A stretch of 64,000 bases of DNA from Ochotona curzoniae (lineage: Eukaryota > Chordata > Mammalia > Lagomorpha > Ochotonidae): assembly GCF_017591425.1 (NCBI RefSeq), contig NW_024464918.1, positions 23,278,001 through 23,342,000 on the forward strand, in the 5' to 3' direction. The notes below the pieces were generated by a model. The model was not told where the DNA came from. It was given only the letters and a program-made list of their open reading frames with translations, and searched no databases. The translations under genes and the position numbers were made by a program. This document shows positions 37,177 to 49,100 of this stretch, in pieces. Every line of letters starts with the position of its first letter. Positions within the stretch are counted from its first letter, which is position 1.

Positions 37177-40100
37177 GAAAGGGGTCTCTTTCTTTCTCTG
37201 TAAAAACAAAATATTTTCCTGATACAATTTTTTTGAAAGGTTCACTTTAGGGCCTGGCGTGGTAGCCTAGTGGCTAAAGTCCTCACCTTGAACACCCTGG
37301 GATCCCATATGGGTGCTGGTCCTAATCCTGGCAACTCAGCTTCCCATCCAACTCCTTGCTTGTGGCTCACAAAGCAGTCAAGGATGGCCCAAAGCCTTGG
37401 GACCCTGCACCCGTGTGGGAGACCCAGAGGAGGCTTCTGGCTCCTGGCTTCAGATCAGCTCAGCTTCGACTATTATGGCCACCTGGGGAGTGAATCAGTG
37501 AAGAGAAGATCCTCTCTATTTCTTCTCCTCTCTGTATATCTGACTTTCTAGTAAAAATAAATCTTAAAAAAAAATTAGTTTTATTGCAAAGGCAGATTTA
37601 CAGAGAAAAATAAACAGGGAAATAGATCTTCCATTTGTTGGTTCATTCCCCAACTAGCCACAATGGCTGGAACTGAGCCAATCTGAAGCTAGGAGCTCAG
37701 CACTTCCTCCAGGTCTCCCACACCGGAACAGGGTCCCAAGGCTTTGGGCCATCCTCTAATGCTTTCCCAGGCCTCAAGCAGCGAACTGGATAGGAAGCGG
37801 AGCAGCCAGGACACAAACCAGTGCCCGTATAGGATCCTATTGCATTCAAGGCGAGGATTTAACCAATGAGCCATCACACCAGGCCTGAGTCAATTACTGA
37901 CATCTGGCTTTGAGATCTACACAGTCAGACTTATGTCTTGAAATTTTAAAGTGGTGAATGAGTTCACATTTATTCACCTTACTGCATTTCTTACAATATC
38001 GCTTACCTAAAATAGATCTTTCCACATTCTGAAATGCTATACATGTGTGGGGTGAACATGGAAGATCTATCTCTCTGTAAATCTGCATTTCCAATAAAAG
38101 TAAATATTTTTCTTTTAAGATTTATTTATTTTTATTGGAAAATCAGATTTACAGAGAGAAGGAAAGATCTTCATTGGCGGTTTCATTCCCCAAATGGCCA
38201 CAACAGCTGGAGCTGAGCCAATCCAAAGCCAGGAGCTAGAAGCTTTTTCCAGGTCGCCTAGACAGGTACAGGGTACCAAGGATTTCAACCGTCCTCAACT
38301 ACTTTCCCAGGCTACAAGCGGGGAGCTGGGTGGGAAGTAGAGTAACCAGGATATGAATTGGCACCCATATGGAATCCAACAGATTCAAGGTAAGGACCTT
38401 AGCCATTAGGCTATAGCACCAGGCACAAAAAAGTAAATATTTAAAATAATATATGTGTTTAGCAATGGACATTGCAGTAGAAGCAGGGTAAGCCATTGTT
38501 TGGCATAATAGTATTCCTTATCAGACTACCAGTTCAAGTTCTGGCTGCTTCACCTCAGATCCGAGCCAGGGAAGCAACAGAAGCTGGCTCAGATACCTGA
38601 GTTCCTGTCATTCATGGGGAAGACCCAGATGGACCTCTTGGCTCCTGGCTCTGATTCTGCCCAGCTTGGGCAGTTGCAAGAACTCAGAAACTGCATCACT
38701 GAATGGAGCGTCTTATGCTTCTCTCTCCTCTCTGTCACTCTACCTTGCAAATAAGGGGGAAAAAGCCACTTAATTGGAACCAGCAGTCAGAAAGAGAAAA
38801 GCATTTCCAAACTCCCTAGTTAGACCAACATAGTCTCAAAAAGCGGCAGATAGTTGGAATTAAGACCAAGAAGGTTGAATTCCAAAAAAAAAAAAAACAT
38901 TCCTTAGAATTTTTAAAGCTATTCTTCCACATTACTAAAAAGGAGAAAGAGGGTCATGGCAGTTAAGGAAGTCAGTCAACTGGCACACTGAAATGACCCT
39001 TCACTGCTTCTCTCACCAGCTTTAAGTGTGTACAGTGCTGAAGCTACATTCACTCAAATATGCTGGGAGGAACGCGGAGCCTGGCTGCTTGGTTTGGCTC
39101 TGTCACTTACTAACCAGCCGATCCTGTGTGAGGCTTTAGGCTTTGGCTTTCCCCTGCGAACGCACAGAATATCACATGAAAGGGAGGCTCCCATGCACCT
39201 CACACTTATTTTAAGATGACATGAGACTGTGTATGAAAACGGTCCAGCACAGTATTTATAAATTAATGAGTGTCTATGCAGAGAATGTACTCTGTGTCTA
39301 TACAAAATCATAGTTATCTGCTGAGGCAAATTTGTACTTGGCACGTTTACCTAAAAGTAAAAGTAAGTGATCAGCACTGTACACAGAATATAACTAAACA
39401 AATCCGTTATCCTGATAAAACCTTTGAATTCTACCTTCATCTAGGATTATTTTTACTTTTTTAATATCTTCTAAACATGTAATAATCTTAAAAAAAAAAG
39501 TAGCTTTGGAATGATTTGTCACTATAAATGCATTTATGTGAAGTTATGAAATTACAAGAATTTTAAGAACTTAACTGCTTCTTGACCTTCCAAAACATTA
39601 ATAAGGATTTGCTAGTACCCAGGTTTCTCCAACTAAACATTCTAATATGTGAAACGTTTGCTAATTAGATAAGATCGCACCAGGAATGTGCTGAACACAG
39701 TGTTCCCAGAGTTAACATTTGCTACTTTAAAAACTTACTGAGAAATGAAGTAGTTCATCTTTTTCCTCCTCAGTGAATCCTCCCACTGTTAGTGCTCTGG
39801 GGCGATGATCCACCACCATGTGGTTCAGGGACCCCCTTCCTCTGCCTCCGCGGCCTCGGCCTCTTCCTCGGCCTTGGGTGGACATGGGCTTTCCGCGACC
39901 CACAGGCAAAATACCTAATCTCGCAGCCTGAATCACAAAGAAGGCAGAAGGCGATATCCATCGTTAGACTAAGCCTTAGGAAATGCAAAAAAAAGAGTAA
40001 AAACTGTTTTTTGAAATATTAAGTATGTTGGGTCACTAACTCCTTTTAAGTCTCACCTCAACCTGTAACTGACTGAGCTTTTTCCGTAATTCTGTTGTGT

Positions 40101-43100
40101 CTTCTCCTGAGGACAGCCTCTTGTGCAGGTCCAGTTCAGTATCTAATAACTCTTTCTGGGCCTATGGTAAAATTAAGAGTAAAAAAGGTGTCTTTAGAAA
40201 ACTTCCAAGATCTTAACCACAACATAATTATGAGGATACACAGCTCTTTTGGAAAACAGAGATGATACAATCAAAACAGCCACTTTAAAGTAGGCAAATT
40301 CATAAACTATTGTAAACATGTAAAGAATGTAACACTGAAAAATGACTGATGACACTATATAAGGTAGATTAAAGTCAGGGCGAGGGAAATGGTCACTTCA
40401 AAGACAGCTGGGAATAATTTTCACAAAACAAACCATGAAGTAACATTTTATTAACCGTTCAAAGGTAACAATATGCAATCACTTTCAGACTGAAAACCTG
40501 TCACTGCAGCCACTCTCCTTTGCAGGAGACCTTTTTTAGTTTTTTTTAAGCAAGTTTTAGGCGATATGCCCTAGAACTCGTTTCTCCTCCAATTCTTTGT
40601 TTTTAAATGTGCACACCCTTTCCTACAACTAGGGGAAAGTAAAACTACATTTTTAATCTTAACATTTTACATTCCCATACTCAGAGAGAACCATAACTGC
40701 AAATGTTGTATGATACTATACATTCTCTATCTCAGACAAACTCATTCCTAGTTCATAAAAAGGTTAGAAAGCTGTAAATCCACTAGAGTTGTGGTAGCAA
40801 TGGAATCACTGTGTAAAGTAGGTACTCTCCTAGGGTAAGGAAACACAGAAATGAACAAAAGCCAGGTTTAAATCAATCTAGAACTTCTGATTACTCTTTT
40901 TCACAGCCATTTTTATCCATATTTAGCCTCTGCATGACTCGGAACTACGAAACGGATGGCTTTACTACAACAGTATTTCATCGTGAAGCTGTTTTAATAG
41001 GAAACGTTTCTTTCCTGTCCATCACTTTAGCAGTTTCATCTTCAGGACAGAAGACCAAGCAGATTCAATTAAAAAGCATAATCTGTGTTCCAATGGTATT
41101 ATCAGCACTCAGTATGCCACCTAAGCAACTAAACACCAAAATCACTTTAAAAAAAATGTAATGTGTTGTAACTGCTTGCCTGCCTATCATGCCACTAGGC
41201 AGGCTGTTACTGAGTTAAACATAGGGGTCAGTATGGTAGCACAGGCGGTTAAGCCACTTTCTATGACACTGGCATGCCATGGGACGCCTACATTGAGTTT
41301 CTCTCTCCTGGCTTAGGCCTGACCCAGACTAGTCCTGCAGGCTGCTGTGGCCAGTGGGGGACTGAACTAACCGACACAAGACCTCCCGCACTCCCTTTAA
41401 TCTATTAGCATTATCTTTCAAATAGTAAGTAAGTCTTTAAGAAAATTTATTGTAATTTCAATATTTTCAAAGTATTAAGCTCTTGAGATATTTAATGATC
41501 CATGTTCAATAAAAATACAAACACAAACCTCTGTTTTTGTCTTTACTTTAGATGGTGCAGAAACCGCAGAAGACGTCTTTAATTCATCCTTTAATTGTGA
41601 GATCTTTTCTCCAAGTTCTTTCAAAGTCTTCATTATATTTGCTCTTTCTTCTGGTTTCATGTTTTTGTTTTTTTCTAACTTAGATATTAGCATCTACCAA
41701 AAACAAAAGTAATACCATCCTTATTAAACATTAATATACTACAAAGCTTAAAAACTTAACTCATACAGGTATTTTTGTAAAACCAATTGTACACATTAAT
41801 TCCAGTGTAAAAACAATGCGCTTTCATCTTACCTTTTGGCATTCTATTTGTTTCTCTAACACTTCTTGCCTCTTTTTCCTCATATCTTGTTGTAGTTTCA
41901 ATGCTTCCTGCATAAGTAGGTAAAGGAGGAATTAATATTCCTAACAGAATCTGCCAATGATAGTTAACACTATGATACTCTTGACTGGTTTCTTCTTGAC
42001 CAATTAATCAAAAAGCAGCTGAAGCCAGAGATGAAACCTTTGAATATATTTTCCTTAACACAGCCAATGTAACAGAGTTTATAACTACACTTAAAAATAT
42101 TTACAATATTGGATCCCAATAGCTACATCTATGTGGCTAGCTGATTTGAATGCTTTTATGAAAAACAAAAACAAAACCAAGAGCAGTTTCCACCTGAGTA
42201 TGGGAAATTCTTCTTTCTGGGGCTTAAAAGGGGGATTTGGGGGTAGCTCCCTGATAGAGGTATCAGACTACGTGGGTTAGAGCTCTCTGTTTGGTCTCGA
42301 TCTAGCTTTCTGATAATGAATACTTGGGAAACAGCAGGTTTTGGCTCAACTAGCTGGGTCCCTGTCCCTGACGTGGAAGACTCATGTTGAGTTCTGAGCC
42401 TGGCCTCCCAATTTTGCAGGTACTTCAGTAGATTCTGGAGATGAGAGCTTACTCCGTCTATCCGTCCCTTCTAGATTGTCAAGTAAATAAAATCAATACG
42501 TGTTAGAAGCAGAATTGCAGTAAAGCTGCCACCTGCAATACCAGCATCCCTTGTGCCCAGTTCAAGCTCTACTTTGACCCAGATCCCTTCTAATTGCCGG
42601 GAAAAGTAGCAGAAGATGATCCAAGTGCTGGGGTCCCTGTCACTCACACGGGAGATCGGCATGAATTGTCTGGCTCCTGGCTTCAGCCTGGCTCAGCCAT
42701 GACCATACAGACTATCTGGGGAGTAAACTAATGGATCCAAGATCAAATGATCTCCATCTCTACTGCTCTCTAACTCTTTCAAGTAAGTAAATCTTTTTAG
42801 AAAGCAAAAATCTTTTAAAATGTAACCTTAAGAAATGATCCCAAGTCTCGGGTCATCACCATGGCTCGAATGCTTCGTGTGCAAGAGCCAGGATGCCATA
42901 CAGGTGGCGGTTCGTGTCCAGGCGGCCCCGCTTCCCATCCAGCTCCCTCCTTATGACCTGGGAAAGCAGTGGAGGATAGCCCTAGTCCTTAGGACCCTGC
43001 ACCCACGTGGGAGACTCAGATGAGACTCTTAGCTCCCAGATTTGGATCAGCTCAGCTATGGCCATGATGACCATTTGGGGAATGAATCAGTGGATAGACA

Positions 43101-46100
43101 ATCTTTCTCTGGGTCCTCCTTCTGTCTATAAACATGCCTTTCCAATAAAAATAAACACGTATAATAGGGTTTTTTCCTGTATCTTAAAATTTATTTTTAT
43201 TGGAAAGTCTGATATATGAAAGAAGACAGGCAGGAAGATCTTCCATCTGATGATTCACTCCCCAAGTGGTTAAAACAGCCAGAGCTGAGCCAATCTGAAG
43301 CCAGGAGCCAGGAACCTCCCCCAGGCCTCCCACACAGGTGCAAGATCCCAAGTCATTTGGCCATCCTCAACTGCTTTCCCTGCCAGAAGTAGGGAGCTGG
43401 ATGGGAACTAGGGCTGCCAGGACACAAACCAGTGCCCATATGGGATCCTAGAGCATGCAAGGTGAGAACTCCAGCTGCTTGCTAGGCTACCATGCCAGGC
43501 CCAGTATAAGAGTTTTTCAAAAAACATCAAAAATCTTGGGTTATTTTTTTTTTTGATAACAGTACATATAAATACAAATTTTATTGAAAAAAATTATGGA
43601 AGCTTAAATCTAAGATAATAATGAAATTTAGAACTGAATTATATGAATAGTTACATGAATATCACAATTTATGTTAAAGGTTATCTAATTTACAAAACCA
43701 AAAAAGAAATAAAAAAAAAAAATAGGTACTGAAATAATAAAAGTGTTTTTTTTTTTTCTCTGAAGAAAACATGATAGAAAAAAATGTATTCCTTATAATT
43801 GATATAGCCACTGAAAAACAACTGGGAAATGTTTTTGGTTAGTTCATCTTTTTTTTCTTGTCAGGGGCATATTAAAAAGAAGTCAATAAGCCAATCCTGA
43901 TGTAGTTATACAATAAGATGTTAATACAATCACTTACAAATTCAAAGTTTCCTTTGCTCTTTACCTGTTTTTTTTTCAATGCTTCTTGAACATCATGTGA
44001 TTTAGAACCTGAACAAAGTTTGGAAGGTGTCTTTAAGTTTGAAGAACTATAAAGCGTTTTTGGATGGCCTGGTGTTGAAAATATCTACAAAGAAAACAAA
44101 CATAATTAGAACTCAGAAATGTTTTGGAGAAATTCCATGTGTTTCTATAATCCTAAGGAGTTAAAGTAAGTTTACCTTTAAAAAATTGATTTGTAAAAAG
44201 CAGTTCTTTATAATGAAAATGTTGCTCAAGACTATAAAGAAAAATGTTTCTCACGTTAATGTTTCATTTCTGAATGCAATTTCATATTTTTCTTACCTTT
44301 AATTTTTTAGCTGTGTATTATCATCTATTTGAAAGGCAGAGACAGAGAGAAACAACGCTATCTCCCCTCTAACAGTTCACTTCCTAAATGCTTGCAAGAG
44401 CCAGTAGGGCTCAGCCACACTGGAGCCACAGGCCTGGAACTCCCGCTGCCTCGCTGACTGGTGACAGGAACCTGAGCACTTGAACTGTCCTCTTCTGCCT
44501 CCCAGACGGACGGGCAGGAAGCTGGACTGGGAGCACAGCAGCTGGGGCTGAGGACCAGCGCTCTCAGAGAGGAGTGTGGGGCTGTAAGCGGAAACTTACT
44601 CTGCTGTGCCACAGTCTCTCGGGATTACTTTTAAATAATTACACTCAGCACTTAATGATTCCAAGTCAACTCTTCAAACAATTCATATTTAAAGTCATCA
44701 TGCTTCTTTGGTACTTGCCATAGTCACCTCATTTCAGTTAGCACAAATTATCTTATTTCTTCTGTTTTAAGAAAATACTGACTGACCCAACTTTCTACTT
44801 CAACAGTGGTCAAATACACACTTATCCTTCCATTTTAATTGTTTTAATTTAATACATCCTGCTACTCATTCTGTCATACATATGAACATATTCCTCATTC
44901 CTTTGTGAACACACATTTGAAACAACCAGTCGCTACTGAAAGGCATTTGAGCCATGCCCAGCGTTTTCGAGTACAAAGCACCTACGATTACTAGCTCTGT
45001 TGTATATGTCTTTCCATCTTTTGGCTACTGTACCCTGGCTGGATTCACAGAGGGAACACTACTAGTTTACAGTGATTGCACATGTAATTCCACAAGACAG
45101 AGCCACACTTCCTCTTACAGTGGTTTTATCGTTTAGCACTGCCTTGAACAGCAAAATTACAATCCATCTGGAATTTACTCAGGTTTATGACACAACAAAA
45201 AACAAACAAAAAAACTGATTTTATCTGTTCCATATGGCTATCCAGTTACCTCTACAGTATTTCACAGTTGATCTGAGATACTTATAAAGTTGCTATTTGC
45301 AACTGAGTTTATTTCTAGCTTTTCTATCCTGCTGCATTAGTCTACCCATGCGCCAATATCAAAGTGCTTCAGTTACAGAGATTTTATGATACTTTCTGGA
45401 GCTTTCCTCCACTTCTACTGTCCTTTTTCAGAATCTTCCTGGCACTCTATTTGCTGTAATGACCATAAGAAAAAGTCAACATACAGATACATTCCTAAAA
45501 TTAAAAGAAGTTACTTAAAACATTTAAGAGTTTGGCTTTCATTATGACAGAATTCACTAGGTTTTTAAAAAAGTTAAACTTACTAATGACATGTAATAAA
45601 CTAACTATTAATACATATATACCAGGCCTCACACAGTAGCCTAGTGGCTAAAGTCCTCGCCTTGCATGCACCCAGATGCCATATGGGAGCCGGTTTATAT
45701 CCCGGCTACTCCACTTTCATTCCGGTCCCCTGCTGCTTGTGGCCTGGGAAAGCAGTAGAGGATGGCCCAAAAGCCTTGGAACCCTGCACCCACGTGGGAG
45801 ACCCAGAAGAAGCTTCTGGCTCCTGATCAGCTCAGCTCTGGCTGTAGGCACTTGGGAGTGAACCAGCAGACAGAAGATCATTCTGTCTCTCCTCTCTGTA
45901 AATCTTCCTTACCAATAAAAATAAATAAATCATTAAAAAAATTTTAAATATATACCTATTTATATATAGCCAAAATTTTCAAATTTCCACTAAGCTTTGA
46001 ACATAAATTTGATTAGCAAATGTCTGAGAGAAATTAGGGAAATACATCTGCCACACTCAGTTCAACTTTCATACTACGAATCTGGGTAATAATCGATCTT

Positions 46101-49100
46101 TTACTTTCTTTGTGCCACTGGCCAGCTCTGAACCCCGCTGAGGATCACAGAAATGCATACCTGACAATCCTCTCCTGCACCACCCGACTGACTGAGCAAG
46201 TGTGACGCATCAGTCTGGTTACCACTCGCATGCCCAAGGCGATGCTTAACAGGAACTTTGTTAAGAACGTATGCACCTGGCGTCTGTGGCTTGTTCATCA
46301 TCTATATATACAAAATTCACACAGGTTAGGAAAGGTTCAAAACATGTCTAGGAGCAATGCAAATCTAGAACAGTGATTATCCTAGGAAAGAAGATAAGAA
46401 AAAGAGACTGGGAGGGAGTTGTAATGATTTAAAACGTTTGATTTTCTAAGCGAAGTGGTGATATGCAAAAAAAAAAATTTATATATATATATATATATAT
46501 GCATTAATGCAGATAAAAATGTAAAATCTGGCAAGTTTTCAATGTTCCCACTACATGCGATGCCTTGAAGATTAAGACCTTTTCCTGACAGTAGTTGAAT
46601 ACACCTTACAGTGTGAACGGATGCCCCTGAAAGCATAGCAAACCTTAGGATGCACTAACAGACCATGGTCTAATGGACACAGACGAGATTTTATCATCTT
46701 GTCCACTACTCAACCAACCTCTAGGCAAAGTAGTCACCAGCTTGAAATTGGATGTAGACTAAAGTCAATGATAGCTTAGATGTAAATAAACAGAAAGACG
46801 AACGCAGCTACAAACACATACTGTTAAGGAATACTTCTAAAAAAAAAATCTGAGTGCATTTATTCTAAGTCTGAGAACTATGTAACGATTAACATTATTG
46901 TCATTAGCCAAATGGCTCTAATATGCAGTTGTCTGTTCTTTGTTTCCTTCTTCTTAAGTAAGTTTTAAGTGTTTTATATCAGGCAGTGTTTTAGACTATA
47001 GGGACAGAATGAAAGAAACAGCCAAAATTCCAATGTCCTTGACACTTCCACCCCTGTTTTAGAAGATGCAGGATTTTTCTGTATAGGAGAAAAATAGGGC
47101 AAACAGATAGATACAGCGAGAGTGATTCTAACAAGATAACACCATCCCACATTGAAAGCCATTCACTGCTTGAATGGACTGCAACCCTTTAGTGGGCATA
47201 AGCATCATTTAATAATCCCTATATGGATATGGACCCTGCAGCTAGAGGCACACTCTGCAGATCTAGTGCCATCGAGGCAGCACAGGGCCTGAGACTTAGG
47301 TAAGTAATTTGCCGGTACAGAGAACAGCAGCTCAGACTTCAGAAAGTTTGTTAGAACACAGATTTCTGGGTATACCATAGGGATTTTGTCCATAAGGCCC
47401 AGGAATCTGCATTTCCAATAAAGTTCCAAATCAGATACAGCTGGTCTATACATCCAATTATAAGTAGATCTGCTATAGAAGTACCAAGCACTGAGGTAGG
47501 CACTGTGGTACAGCAGAGTAAGCTGAGAGCCTGGGATGCCTGTGTCCACATCCAAGTGCTGGGTCTTGCCTCTGCTCCCAGTCCATTTCCTGTCAGCATG
47601 CATGGGGGGCAGCAGATGACAGTGCAGGTATTTTTGGTTCCTGTCACCCACACAGGAGAACAGAATGGAGGTGTTTGATCCTGGCTTTGGACTCCTACTT
47701 TCAGAGTTGCACTTGGTGAGTGACCCATCAAAAGAGAGACATTTCTCTCTCCCACTGTGTGTGTGTGTCCCCCCCTCTCTGTCACTTTGTCTTTCAAAAA
47801 AATGCTTAAAAAAAAATTAAACAGGAAAAAACCCAGAGTCCATGATGGAGAAACACTGATCTTGAGGGAGACCAAAGGACTGAATCCTCAGTGCCCTGGA
47901 TTACCTTCTGGATGCCTCCGTGTACCGTTGAGGGAGGAGACTGGGTTGCCAGCACCTGCTGTGGATGAAGATGCTGAGGCAGGTGATGATGCTGCTGTGA
48001 AAGATGACTAAGTGTTTGCTGTTGTTGAAGAAGCAGCTGTGATGAGGACTGTAATGCTGGTTGCTCGTTATTTTCCCTATGCCATAGGACTCGAATGAAT
48101 CTGTTGTTTAGAACTGCTTCCGTGCTGGAAATCGCTTTCCTGGCCTCCTCATTGGTAAGATACTGGATGAGGGCTGCTTCTGGATCACCTTTAAATGCAA
48201 CCTTTAAGAAAATAATAAAAACAACATAAATTCCCAAAGCAGAAAACTGTGGCCCACTCATGCAAATGGGACTATATGTCCTCAAAATTCATGTGTTAAA
48301 GGTTAGAGTCCCAGATATTCCACTTCCCATCCAGTTACCTGCTGATGGCCTGGGAAAGCAGCAGAGGATGGCACAGGTCCTTGGGACCCTGCACCTGTGT
48401 GGGAGATCCAGAGAAAGCCCTGGATCATTATTTCACATCAGCTCAGCTCCAGCCAATATGGCCATTTGGGAGTGAAAACAGACAAAAGATCTCTCTTCCT
48501 CTCTGGGTAACTCTGTCTTTCAAATAAAAAATAAAATCCTAAAAAAAAAAAATCGGTCATCCTCTGTGTGTGTGTGTGTGTGTATGTGTCTGTATGTGTT
48601 ATGTGTGCGCATATGTACTGGCATTCAAAACATGCAGCAGAGATGATCAAAATAACCACTGATTCATGCAAATTAAACAAAGTAAGCTAAGCTAGTAAAA
48701 ATTCTTGTCAAGACACATAAAACGCATGGATTTCTGTCTCTGATGCAGCCACATTTACCTGTATATTAACAATAGTTCCAAACTTGCTGAAATGTTCATT
48801 GAGCTTGGTAATGTTGTTCAATTCCTGAGGGATTTTCTTCACTTCTAATTTGGTGTTTGTATATTGGTTCTTTCTTAAGAATCCTGGTTTACTCTGATTG
48901 TTATTCCCTTGCCTAAAGGAATATTAACAAATTTTAGTTAATTTTCCCACTTCATGCCTAGCCAAGACATACATAAGGAAACAAGCTTATATTTCTTCAA
49001 AGAATGTCTTAGGCAACCTTTTAACATTCTTCCAAAACCTCTGAAAAATTTTCATGTCATCCTTATTATACAGTAACTGCATATATATAGAGAGAGGAAT

